DNA of 64,000 nt from positions 62,001-126,000 of the forward strand of contig CAVPGP010000003.1 in NCBI GenBank assembly GCA_963704025.1. The letters run 5' to 3'. Origin of the DNA: CAVPGP01 sp963704025 (GTDB lineage: Bacteria; Actinomycetota; Thermoleophilia; Gaiellales; Gaiellaceae). Position 1 is the first letter of the stretch. Each line of letters starts with the position of its first letter. Below the pieces are notes generated by a model. The model was not told where the DNA came from. It did no database searches and saw only the letters and a program-made list of their open reading frames with translations. A program made the position numbers and the translations under genes. This document shows, one piece after another, positions 52,937-60,411 of this stretch.

Positions 52937-54799
52937 ATGCTGGCCGCCGAGGCACCGCGCAACCCCTTCGCGCCCCGCCCGATCGACCTCCCCAGAGCGG
53001 TCCCGCTCGAGCGGAGCGCCTCGCTCGAGGAGCTCGACACGGCCAAGATCCTGGCGGCGCCCGACGACCCCGCCGACTGGCCTGCCTGGCGCGAGTCGCT
53101 GCACCGCTGGCGCGCCGAGGCGATCGAGCGCGTCGAATACGACGGCGGCGCGTACGACCGGCCGGAGTTCGCATGGACACAGGCCTGCTTCGCCGTCGCG
53201 CTCGTGTGGCTCTGGGACGAGCTGCTCTACGACCACGAGCGCGGCAGCTTCACCGTCGACCGCTTCTGCGTCGAGTCCGAGCGCGAGTTCGGCGGCTTCG
53301 ACGGCGTCGTCCTCTGGCATGCCTACCCGGTGATCGGGATCGACGAGCGGAACCAGTTCGACTTCTACCGCGACGTGCCGGGGCTCCGCGAGGTCGTCCA
53401 CGCGTTCCAGGCCCGGGGCGTGCGCGTCTTCCTAGACTACAACCCGTGGGACGTCGGCACCCGGCGCGAGGCGGTCGACGACGCGACGGCGACCGCCGAG
53501 CTGGTGCGCGTGCTCGGCGCGGACGGGATCTTCCTCGACACCATGAAGGAGGCGCTGCCCGGTCTGCGCGCCGCGGTCGACTCGGCGCGGCCGGGAGTCG
53601 CCTTCGAGGGCGAGTCGACGCTGCCGCTCGAGCGCGTCTGCGACCACCACCTCTCGTGGGCGCAGTGGTTCGCGGACAGCGCCGTGCCGGGCGTGCTTCG
53701 CGCGCGCTGGTTCGAGCAGCGGCACATGCTGCACCACACGAGGCGATGGAACCGCGACCACGCGGCGGAGCTGCATAGCGCGTGGCTGAACGGCACCGGC
53801 ATCCTCGTCTGGGAGAACGTTTTCGGCTCGTGGGTCGGCTGGAACGAGCGCGACAAGGCGCTCCTGCGGGCGATGCTGCCGGTGCAGAGGCGATTCGCCG
53901 GCCTGCTGGCGACGGGCGAGTGGACGCCCCTCGCGACGAGCAGCTCCGGGTCGCCGCCACAGGTCGTCGGCTCGCGCTGGCGCCGCGACGAGACGACGCT
54001 CTGGACGGTCGCGAACGGCACCGACGCGCAGTTCCGCGGCACGCTTGGCCTCGACGACGAGGACGTCGAGCTGTCGCTGCCGGCGCGCGGGATCGCCGCC
54101 TTCCTCGGCTCGGAGGAGCTCGCCTGCGCGCCGGCCGGAACGGCGAGCGTCCGCTTCCCCGCGAGGCGCGCCGCTCGCATTCCGACGCCCGTCGCCCTGG
54201 TGGACGCCGCGCCGGAGACGATGGCCGAGGCGCCGCCTCCGCCGTCCCGTCTCACCTCCGTCTTCCGCCGGCGCGAGACCGGGACGTACGGCGAGGCGCC
54301 CTATGTCGAGGAGTGGAAGCCGCTGCCGCCGCGGCTGCACGACCTCGTGGAGGTGCCGCACGACACGGTCGCGGCGCGGCGCTTCGCGGTCGCCCGCCGG
54401 GAGGTGACGAACGCCGAGTTCGCACGCTTTCGCGCGGAGCGCGCGGCCTCCGATCCGGAAGGGGCCGCGACCCGCGTCGATCTGACCGACGCCCGCGCGT
54501 ACGCCGCGTGGGCCGGAGCGAGGCTGCCCACCGAGGACGAGTGGCAGCTGGCGGCCGAGGCCGGACTGCTCGAACGGGCCCGGCCGTTCGTCTGGAACTG
54601 GACGGAGAGCGAGCATTCGGACGGGCGCATCCGGTTCGCGATCCTCAAGGGCGGTTCCGGCTACGCGGCCGAGGGCTCGGACTGGTACGCCGACGGCGGC
54701 CCGCGGGACCCGGGGCACTCGCTGAAGCTGCTGCTGCCGGGCGCGGGGCTCGCGCGCTCGCCGTGGATCGGCTTTCGTCTCGCCGTGGACCTGCCGTGA
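52937..54799 (+). CDS. Glycosidase-like TIM-barrel fused to a C-terminal SUMF1/FGE-type domain
   Basis: A 620-residue protein with two parts. The N-terminal 400 residues look like a glycoside-hydrolase barrel: FDGVVLWHAYPVIGIDERNQ, RGVRVFLDYNPWDVGTRREA, LGADGIFLDTMKEALPGLRA and VAFEGESTLPLERVCDHHLS, with candidate catalytic Asp and Glu in FLDTMKEA and FEGEST, then a beta-rich segment. From about residue 455 there is a formylglycine-generating-enzyme/SUMF1-type fold: AVARREVTNAEFARFRAERA, RAYAAWAGARLPTEDEWQLA, WNWTESEHSDGR, ILKGGSGYA and RSPWIGFRLAVD. The copper-binding cysteines of true FGE are absent, and it is shorter, so it may bind carbohydrate instead. ATG 5 bases after the ARH copy 2 stop. 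I cannot assign a GH family. Confidence 0.75.
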   Translation: MLAAEAPRNPFAPRPIDLPRAVPLERSASLEELDTAKILAAPDDPADWPAWRESLHRWRAEAIERVEYDGGAYDRPEFAWTQACFAVALVWLWDELLYDHERGSFTVDRFCVESEREFGGFDGVVLWHAYPVIGIDERNQFDFYRDVPGLREVVHAFQARGVRVFLDYNPWDVGTRREAVDDATATAELVRVLGADGIFLDTMKEALPGLRAAVDSARPGVAFEGESTLPLERVCDHHLSWAQWFADSAVPGVLRARWFEQRHMLHHTRRWNRDHAAELHSAWLNGTGILVWENVFGSWVGWNERDKALLRAMLPVQRRFAGLLATGEWTPLATSSSGSPPQVVGSRWRRDETTLWTVANGTDAQFRGTLGLDDEDVELSLPARGIAAFLGSEELACAPAGTASVRFPARRAARIPTPVALVDAAPETMAEAPPPPSRLTSVFRRRETGTYGEAPYVEEWKPLPPRLHDLVEVPHDTVAARRFAVARREVTNAEFARFRAERAASDPEGAATRVDLTDARAYAAWAGARLPTEDEWQLAAEAGLLERARPFVWNWTESEHSDGRIRFAILKGGSGYAAEGSDWYADGGPRDPGHSLKLLLPGAGLARSPWIGFRLAVDLP

Positions 54800-55992
54800 G
54801 CGCGCAGCAGCCGGCGCTCGAGGGCATCCGCGTCGTCGAGGCGGCGACGCTGTTCGCAGCCCCGCTCGCCGCGATGCTCCTCGGCGACTTCGGCGCCGAC
54901 GTCATCAAGCTGGAGCACCCGCGCCGCCCCGATCCGGCGCGCGGCCACGGCCCGAGCAAGGCCGGGCACGGCCTGTGGTTCAAGGCGCTGGCTCGCAACA
55001 AGCGACTCGTCACGCTCGACCTCTCCCAGATGGAGGGGCGCCGGCTCTTCCTCCGGCTCGTCGAGGATGCCGACGTCGTGATCGAGAATTTCCGCCCCGG
55101 GACGCTCGAGCGCTGGCGGCTCGGCCCGGACGACCTCCATGCGGTCAACCCCCGCCTCGTGCTCGCACGCGTGACCGGCTTCGGCCAGACCGGGCCGTAC
55201 GCGCGGCGGCCCGGGTTCGGGACGCTGGCAGAGGCGATGAGCGGTTTTGCCGCGCTGAACGGGGAGCCCGACGGGCCGCCGCAGCTGCCACCGCTCGCGC
55301 TCGCCGACGGTGTTGCCGCCCTCGCGACCGCGTTCGCCGTCCTCGTCGCCCTGCGCGCCCGCGAGCAGACGGGCCGCGGACAGGTCGTCGACATGACGCT
55401 GATCGAGCCGCTGCTGACGCTCCTGGGCCCGCAGATCACCGTTTGGGACCAGCTGGGCGAGCTTCAGCCGCGGACCGGCAGCCGCTCCAGTCACAATGCT
55501 CCGCGCAACGTCTACCGCACGGCCGACGACTTGTGGGTGGCGGTCTCCGCCAGCGCGGACAGCGTCGCCGAGCGCGTTCTGCGGCTCGTCGGCCGCCCCG
55601 ATCTCGTCGAGCAGCCCTGGTTCGCGACCGGCGCCGGACGCGCCGCACACGTGGACGAGGTCGACGCCGCGGTAGCCGCCTGGGTCGGTGGGCGGAGCCG
55701 GGACGACGTGCTCGCAGCGTTCGAGAAGGCCGAGGCTGCGATCGCCCCGGTCTACGACGCGAGCGACCTCGTCGCCGACCCGCAGCTGGCGGCGCTCGGA
55801 GCGCTTGCGACGCTCGATGACGACGATCTCGGCCCGCTCCGGATGACGAACGTCCTCACGCGCCTCTCGGAGACACCGGGCGAGATTCGCTGGACCGGCC
55901 GCACGCACGGGGCCGACACGGCGGCGGTGCTCGCGGAGGTCGGCGTGGGCGCCGACGAGCTCGAGCGGCTGCGCGGCGAAGGCGTGGTGTGA
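54796..55992 (+). CDS. Class III CoA transferase (CaiB/BaiF family)
   Basis: A 398-residue enzyme with LEGIRVVEAATLFAAPLAAM, LGDFGADVIKLEHPRRPDPA, NKRLVTLDL, FRPGTLERWRLG, the CoA-binding region RVTGFGQTGPYARRPGFGTL, and the catalytic aspartate in LALADGVAAL followed by RGQVVDMTLIEPLLTLLGPQ. Family members move CoA between carboxylic acids such as succinate, carnitine, malate or mesaconate. GTG start overlapping the fusion-protein stop; the stop overlaps the CitE-like start. The direct link to a CitE-type lyase suggests activation of a hydroxy acid before C-C cleavage, as in citramalate or malate routes (inference). Confidence 0.87.
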   Translation: MSAQQPALEGIRVVEAATLFAAPLAAMLLGDFGADVIKLEHPRRPDPARGHGPSKAGHGLWFKALARNKRLVTLDLSQMEGRRLFLRLVEDADVVIENFRPGTLERWRLGPDDLHAVNPRLVLARVTGFGQTGPYARRPGFGTLAEAMSGFAALNGEPDGPPQLPPLALADGVAALATAFAVLVALRAREQTGRGQVVDMTLIEPLLTLLGPQITVWDQLGELQPRTGSRSSHNAPRNVYRTADDLWVAVSASADSVAERVLRLVGRPDLVEQPWFATGAGRAAHVDEVDAAVAAWVGGRSRDDVLAAFEKAEAAIAPVYDASDLVADPQLAALGALATLDDDDLGPLRMTNVLTRLSETPGEIRWTGRTHGADTAAVLAEVGVGADELERLRGEGVV

Positions 55993-56834
55993 GCGCTCCG
56001 GCGCTGACGTGGCTGTACGTCCCCGCCGACCGGCCCGACCGGGTCGAGAAGGCGATCGCGTCGGAGGCCCACGGCGTGATCGTCGACCTCGAGGACGCGG
56101 TCGCGCCCGCTGCCAAGGCGGAGGCCCGCGACAACCTGGCGGAGCTCCTCGGCCGCCCGCGCGGCAAGCCGGTCGGCGTGCGGGTCAACGCCCTGGAGAC
56201 GGGCCTCGCCGCCGCGGATCTCGCCGCCGTCGCCCCACTGGACGGGATGACCGCGATCCACGTTCCGAAGCTCGAGAGCGCAGCCGACGTGGCCCGCGTG
56301 CTCGCGCTTCTCCCCGAGCGCGCGCAGCCGTACCGGCTCAGCTGCGCCATCGAGTCGGCACTCGGCGTCGAAGCCGCCTTTGCCGTCGCCTCCGCCCGCC
56401 CGGAGATCGTGGCGATCTCGCTCGGCGAGGCGGATCTCGGCTCCGACCTCGGTGCGTCAGGCTCGGGCCTCGACTGGGCGCGCGGGCGCATCGTCAACGC
56501 CGCGGCTGCAGCCGGGCTGCCGCGGCCGGTCCAGTCCGTGTATCCACACCTGTCGGACGAGGACGGGCTCGCCCTGTCCTGCGCCCATGGGCGCGAGCTC
56601 GGCTTCCTCGGCCGGGCTGCGATCCACCCCCGACAGCTGCCCGTGATCCTCGCGGCGTACCTGCCTACGATCCAGGACGCGGAGCGCGCCCGCGAGACGA
56701 TCGCGCGGCTCGGGGCCGAGCCCGGAGCCGGAGCTCTCGACAGCGGCGAGTTCGTCGACGCGGCGATGCTCGGCGCTGCGCGCCAGGTCGTCGAGCTGGC
56801 CGAGCGCTACGGCACGCGGCCTTCGTCGCGCTGA
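55989..56834 (+). CDS. HpcH/HpaI aldolase/CitE-type CoA-ester lyase
   Basis: A 281-residue CitE-like lyase with LTWLYVPADRPDRVEKAIAS, GVIVDLEDAVAPAAKAEARD, VRVNALETGLAAADLAAV, AIHVPKLESAADVARVLAL, metal-binding LSCAIESALGVEAAFAVASA and ISLGEADLGSDLGASGSGLD, then GRAAIHPRQLPVILAAY. The fold cleaves malyl-, citramalyl- or related CoA esters to acetyl-CoA plus an oxo acid. GTG start overlapping the CoA transferase stop (GTGA). It ends the operon that began with the sugar importer and is followed by a strong hairpin and the palindrome-rich gap. Confidence 0.87.
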   Translation: MSAPALTWLYVPADRPDRVEKAIASEAHGVIVDLEDAVAPAAKAEARDNLAELLGRPRGKPVGVRVNALETGLAAADLAAVAPLDGMTAIHVPKLESAADVARVLALLPERAQPYRLSCAIESALGVEAAFAVASARPEIVAISLGEADLGSDLGASGSGLDWARGRIVNAAAAAGLPRPVQSVYPHLSDEDGLALSCAHGRELGFLGRAAIHPRQLPVILAAYLPTIQDAERARETIARLGAEPGAGALDSGEFVDAAMLGAARQVVELAERYGTRPSSR

Positions 56835-56870
56835 GCTTGAACGACTGAGCCCCGAAGTCCCGCCAGGGCA

Positions 56871-56916
56871 AGAAAAAGCGGCTGTGTGCGGCGGTTCGCC
56901 GCCGTCGCACACAGCC
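56871..56916 (-). terminator. Strong rho-independent terminator, minus strand
   Basis: On the minus strand GGCTGTGTGC pairs with GCACACAGCC (10 base pairs), a short bulge follows, then GGCGG/CCGCC closes a four-base loop. The stem is followed by GCTTTTTCTT. The U-run orientation shows it stops leftward transcription, which comes from the GH9 gene or from the promoter at 56945-56973. Confidence 0.8.
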
Positions 56917-56938
56917 TCCGGTCAGGCATTCCCTCAGG
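56871..56938 (-). ncRNA. Candidate small RNA of about 70 nt
   Basis: A minus-strand promoter (TTTACT, 17 bases, TATAAC, 56945-56973) would start RNA near 56938. The RNA would contain a small imperfect hairpin (AGGC to GCCT) and end at the strong terminator 68 nt later, with no reading frame of note. Sequence architecture only; the terminator may simply belong to the upstream minus-strand gene. Confidence 0.35.
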
Positions 56939-56944
56939 AAGCCT

Positions 56945-56992
56945 GTTATACCGCGATCACTTTAGAAAGTAAAGTGATGGAGGTGTACACCT
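56945..56992. promoter_or_regulatory. Stacked operator palindromes with minus-strand promoter
   Basis: ATCACTTTA-GAAAG-TAAAGTGAT (56956-56978) has perfect 9-base arms, like MarR- or TetR-type sites, and overlaps the -35 region of a minus-strand promoter with TATAAC at 56945-56950. Overlapping its right arm, GTGATGGAGGTGTACACCT (56974-56992) repeats 19 bases of the iolB-iolE palindrome, with the 12-base dyad AGGTGTACACCT intact. Confidence 0.6.
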
Positions 56993-57221
56993 ACGCCGCC
57001 AGCACGTCCTCACGTGTCCTGGCCGCGACGACGTCTCAGGCGGACGCGCCGCGCGCGAGCCGCAGGGCGTCGATCACCCGGTCGAAGTTGTGGTCGTCGA
57101 GCCGTCGCGGGATCTCCCAGAGGCCCGTGACGCTCTTGCGTTCCACAGCTCTTAGGCGATGTCGACCAGGAGCTTGTCGCCGCCGGACATGGTCTCCGTC
57201 TCGCCGACGAGCCCGGCCCGT

Positions 57222-59132
57222 TCAGCGAAGCATCGCGAAGGCGAGCGCCGCCCCGGCGGTGAAGTCGACCGCGGGCTCGACCGTCTGCCACGAGCGCACG
57301 TCGTCGACGAACCGGCTCCCACGCCCGGTGAACTGCGCATAGGCGTCGCCCGCCCGAGGGCACGGGCGCATCTCCTCGAAGCGCTCTCCGAGGCCGTCCG
57401 AGAAGAGGCTCGCGTCGTTCGGACCGTTGACGACCGCGCCGCGCAGCACCGGCGCGTGCCCGTCCAGCCGTCCCGAGAGGTTGGCGACCACGTGCTGCGG
57501 ACAGCGCGCAAAGTTGGAGCCGACGCCGATCATCAGCGAGACGCCCCACGGGTTGGCGCCCAGCGCCCAGTCGCGTTGCGCGGTTGCGAAGGCGGCGTAG
57601 CGCCCATCGCCCGTCAGACCGCGGTACAGGCGCTCGGTCGCGACGAGGCCGAACGCGTGCGACGCACCGTCGAAGTCGTCGTAGACGACCCCGGCGCGGA
57701 ACGGATCTCTCGCGCTGCGCTTGCGGCCGCGCTCGAGCTGCGCGCGGAGGTCGGCGAGCAGGTCTCCCTCGGAGACCGCCGCCGACGAGCCGTCGCCGGC
57801 GCGAAGCGCGCGGACGAGATCGGCGTGTGCAAGGGCGCTCGTGTCGTAGAGGTTGAGCGTGTCGCGGTCGCTTCGGTCTGTCAGATAGGCCCGCGCCCAG
57901 CGCGCGGCGTTCTGCAGCCACTCATCCGCTCGGCTATCGCCGAGCGCCTGCCCTGCGAGCGCGAGCTCCGCTCCTGCGAGCTCGAGGTCGTCGTGCCACG
58001 AGGATTCCGGGTAGAACGCGTGCGGCAGAGCCGTGACGACGTCGGCCGGGCGGACGTTCTCCGTCTTCGCGGCGGCGAACACCGCCCCGGCGGTTGCCAG
58101 CTCGGCGCGGGCGCGGGCCGGCCGCGCCTCCGCATCGACCTGCGCGGCCAGCGCGAATGCCGCCGCGAAGCGGCCCGCGAGGTTGGGCGGCACAGACGTG
58201 CCAGGGGCGTTGGCGCGGAAGGCGGGGCGTGTCCTCAGGTAGCGGTTTACGGCCCCTGAGAGCGCGTCGTCCCGCTCGGGGAGTCGCCACAGGTCGTGAT
58301 CGCCGTTGAACGTGCCGCCCTTGTTGCCCGAGCCGATCCCGACCTGCATGTACATGACCCCACGCGCCGGATGCCAGGCCTTCGCGAGCCAGCGAAGCCC
58401 GAAGCGTGTCTCCGGCGCGAGAGTCGGCGGCGCCGCCCTCCCGAGCGCCCTCGCCGCCGCGAGCAGAAGCGTCTCCGCATAGGCGCTCGTGTGCGTGAAC
58501 TTGATGAAGTCGCCCGCGTCGACCCAGCCGCCCTCCAGGTCGACGGCCCCGCCGAGCGGACGCAGCGACCGGCTGACGATCACGTCGCTGTCGGCGCTCT
58601 CGTACCGCGGCCAGTCGTAGAGCACGGCGTGTCGGTCGCGCAGGTGCGCCGGACGGCGATGCAGCGGCCCGGGGACGACATCGTGTCCGTCGCGCTGCGC
58701 CTGGAAGAACGCGACGGCGTCCTCGACCCGGGGCGTGAAGAGCGTGGCCCGTCGGGCGACGAGGATGGTCGACTCGGCGCCCGACACGCGCACGCGATAC
58801 CTGCCCGGGGCACGGAGGCTCGAGAGGTCGAGCGGCTGCACCGCGCCGTAGCGCTCGTTCCAGCGGCCGCGAGACGGTCCGGCGCGTCCGCGGAGGACGA
58901 TTCTGCCGTGCGCGTCGGCGACGCTGAACGCTGCGCCCGCCTGCACCGCGGACGACAGCAGATAGGCGCGCTTCACCTCGTCCGGTGCGAAGCCGAGTTG
59001 GTCGACGCGGAGCTCGGGCGGCACCGCGTCGGGGCCGGCGCGAACGAGCGCCGCGCCCGCCAGGGCGGTCGCGACTGAGAGCGCGACGGCGGCTGCGAGG
59101 GCGACGGCCGGTGTCCGGGGCGGGAAGGCCAC
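57222..59132 (-). CDS. Secreted glycoside hydrolase family 9 (endoglucanase type)
   Basis: A 636-residue protein. The N terminus is a Sec-type signal or anchor (VALAAAVALSVATALAGAAL), followed by an N-terminal Ig-like cellulase domain (LRVDQLGFAPDEVKRAYLLS to about residue 125) and the (alpha/alpha)6 GH9 catalytic domain: LEGGWVDAGDFIKFTHTSAY with the catalytic aspartates, WALGANPWGVSLMIGVGSNF, VVNGPNDASLFSDG and the catalytic glutamate region SWQTVEPAVDFTAGAALAFA. Motif residues appear intact. It would cut beta-1,4-glucans outside the cell. It is transcribed alone, divergent from the response-regulator pair; leftward transcripts would end at the hairpin at 56871-56916. Confidence 0.87.
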   Translation of the reverse strand: MAFPPRTPAVALAAAVALSVATALAGAALVRAGPDAVPPELRVDQLGFAPDEVKRAYLLSSAVQAGAAFSVADAHGRIVLRGRAGPSRGRWNERYGAVQPLDLSSLRAPGRYRVRVSGAESTILVARRATLFTPRVEDAVAFFQAQRDGHDVVPGPLHRRPAHLRDRHAVLYDWPRYESADSDVIVSRSLRPLGGAVDLEGGWVDAGDFIKFTHTSAYAETLLLAAARALGRAAPPTLAPETRFGLRWLAKAWHPARGVMYMQVGIGSGNKGGTFNGDHDLWRLPERDDALSGAVNRYLRTRPAFRANAPGTSVPPNLAGRFAAAFALAAQVDAEARPARARAELATAGAVFAAAKTENVRPADVVTALPHAFYPESSWHDDLELAGAELALAGQALGDSRADEWLQNAARWARAYLTDRSDRDTLNLYDTSALAHADLVRALRAGDGSSAAVSEGDLLADLRAQLERGRKRSARDPFRAGVVYDDFDGASHAFGLVATERLYRGLTGDGRYAAFATAQRDWALGANPWGVSLMIGVGSNFARCPQHVVANLSGRLDGHAPVLRGAVVNGPNDASLFSDGLGERFEEMRPCPRAGDAYAQFTGRGSRFVDDVRSWQTVEPAVDFTAGAALAFAMLR

Positions 59133-59141
59133 GCACCATCC

Positions 59142-59170
59142 TTGCGGCCGGCCGGCGCTCCGTCTACCCT
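59142..59170 (+). promoter_or_regulatory. Candidate promoter of the receiver/ANTAR operon
   Basis: TTGCGG (59142-59147) and TACCCT (59165-59170) are 17 bases apart, an acceptable actinobacterial sigma-70 pattern. Transcription would begin near 59177, leaving a leader of about 110 bases that contains an intrinsic terminator before the first start codon. Confidence 0.45.
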
Positions 59171-59222
59171 GAGCGAGTGCTTCCGGTCGCCGAGCGGCGC
59201 CCGGGAGAGGCGACGCCGCCTT

Positions 59223-59251
59223 CAGGAGTGACAGCTCCTGGGGGCTTTTTT
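59223..59251 (+). terminator. Intrinsic terminator in the leader of the ANTAR operon
   Basis: CAGGAG (59223-59228), a six-base loop TGACAG and CTCCTG (59235-59240) are followed by GGGGC and a run of six T. It lies 36 bases upstream of the receiver start, after the candidate promoter, so it can only act on this operon's own transcript. An upstream GC-rich segment (GGCG/CGCC repeats, 59185-59220) could form alternative hairpins. The loop does not match the A1/G4 hexaloop rule of known ANTAR targets. Confidence 0.65.
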
Positions 59252-59287
59252 GGTGGTCCGGCCGACGGATCAGGAGAGGAGCAGGCG

Positions 59288-59833
59288 ATGAAGACCGATG
59301 CCGAAGAGCCGCTGCGGGTGCTGATCGCCGAAGACGAGACGATCATCCGCCTCGACCTGCGCGGGCTGCTCGAGAGCCACGGAATCCTCGTCTGCGGCGA
59401 GGCAAGGGACGGGGCCGAGGCGATCGAGCTCGCCCGTGAGCTCCTGCCCGATGCGGCCGTCCTCGACCTGAGGATGCCCCGGGTCGACGGGATCGAGGCG
59501 GCGCGGCGAATCTATGCGGAGCGTCCGATCCCGATCGTGATGCTGACGGCGTACGCGGATCGCGGCAGCGTCCAGAAGGCCATCGCCGCGGGCGTCTTCA
59601 CGTATCTCGCCAAGCCCTTCCGGGAGTCGGACGTCGTCCCCGCCGTGCATGCGGCGGTCGCGCGTCACGCCGAGCTGTTGGCGGCGCGGCGGAGCGTCGG
59701 CGCCGAGGCGCTGCCGCGGCTCGAGTTCCACGTGCGCTCGCCTGGCGGCCACGTCTGGCCGCTGCGCATGGATCGCCGTGAAGACGGCTCGGTGGAGGTC
59801 TCGCTCGCCGAGCACCAGGGGCTGGACGCGTGA
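59288..59833 (+). CDS. Receiver-domain response regulator without ANTAR domain
   Basis: A 181-residue protein. Residues 9-130 form a receiver: LRVLIAEDETIIRLDLRGLL with the acidic pair, AVLDLRMPRVDGIEAARRIY with the phospho-acceptor, MLTAYAD and the lysine in YLAKPFRESDVV. It is clearly paralogous to the next gene (shared AEDETIIRLDLR), but the C-terminal 50 residues (ALPRLEFHVRSPGGHVWPLR) replace the ANTAR helices with an unrelated tail. The ATG is preceded by GGAGAGGAG and lies behind the leader terminator. It may compete with or modulate its ANTAR partner for phosphorylation. No kinase is adjacent. Confidence 0.85.
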   Translation: MKTDAEEPLRVLIAEDETIIRLDLRGLLESHGILVCGEARDGAEAIELARELLPDAAVLDLRMPRVDGIEAARRIYAERPIPIVMLTAYADRGSVQKAIAAGVFTYLAKPFRESDVVPAVHAAVARHAELLAARRSVGAEALPRLEFHVRSPGGHVWPLRMDRREDGSVEVSLAEHQGLDA

Positions 59834-60411
59834 GAGTGCTCGTCGCCGAGGACGAGACGATCATCCGGCTCGACCTCAGGCAGCTGCTCGAGGCGATGGG
59901 CCACGAGGTGGTGGCCGAGGCGCGGGACGGCGTCGAGGCCGTGGAGCTCGCCCGTGCCGAGGAGCCCGACCTGGCGATCCTCGACGTCAAGATGCCCCGG
60001 CTCGACGGGATCGACGCGGCCCGGCAGATCCTCGAGGCCCGCCCGCTGCCGATCGTCATGCTCACCGCCTACGGCCGGCACGACCTCGTCGCGCGGGCGG
60101 TCGAGGCCGGCGTGTTCGGCTACCTCGTGAAGCCGTTCCACGCGCGCGATCTCGTGCCCGCGATCGAGACCGCGAGCGCGCGCCACGTGGAGCTCCAGGC
60201 CGCGCGCGAGGAGGCGGAGTCGCTCGCGGAGGCCCTTGCTGCGCGGAAGTCGATCGAGCGTGCAAAGGGGATCCTGATGGTGAAGGAAGGCCTGAGCGAG
60301 CAGGACGCGTTCGCACGCCTGCGGAAGGCGAGTCAGGCGTCGGGCCGGCCCATGCAGCTGATCGCCGAGGCGGTGATCCAGACGTTCAGCCCGGCTGCGG
60401 CAGAGTCCTGA
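59830..60411 (+). CDS. ANTAR-domain response regulator (RNA-binding antiterminator)
   Basis: A 193-residue protein. Residues 1-120 are a receiver (MRVLVAEDETIIRLDLRQLL, LAILDVKMPRLDGIDAARQI, MLTAYGR, YLVKPFHARDLV). After a coiled-coil helix the C-terminal ANTAR domain reads ARKSIERAKGILMVKEGLSE followed by AFARLRKASQASGRPMQLIA, with the family's AKGxLM core and conserved A/R positions. ANTAR proteins bind paired hairpins in nascent RNA and prevent termination. GTG start overlapping the previous stop (GTGA). The terminator in its own operon leader makes autoregulation possible. It ends convergently with hisA, overlapping 26 bases. Confidence 0.9.
   Translation: MRVLVAEDETIIRLDLRQLLEAMGHEVVAEARDGVEAVELARAEEPDLAILDVKMPRLDGIDAARQILEARPLPIVMLTAYGRHDLVARAVEAGVFGYLVKPFHARDLVPAIETASARHVELQAAREEAESLAEALAARKSIERAKGILMVKEGLSEQDAFARLRKASQASGRPMQLIAEAVIQTFSPAAAES

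Larger units (their letters stand above)
56835..57221. other. 387-base gap between convergent genes
   Basis: Left part: a terminator hairpin (56871-56916). Centre: an AT-rich island (56941-56992) with two overlapping palindromes and a minus-strand promoter. Right part (57000-57221): no recognised gene. On the minus strand two short frames, one ending KLLVDIA at about 57156 and one ending RVIDALRLARGASA at about 57037, look more protein-like than the opposite strand and could be one frameshifted small gene or a remnant. I do not recognise them. Confidence 0.5.

Noticed and set aside
56880..56916. tRNA-like element from the GGTTCG sequence in the hairpin
   Set aside because: No cloverleaf can be drawn; the sequence is a simple long stem followed by a U-run on the minus strand.
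59223..59251. Canonical ANTAR two-hairpin RNA target
   Set aside because: The hexaloop is TGACAG rather than A at position 1 and G at position 4, and no clear first hairpin with a six-base loop precedes it; kept only as a terminator.
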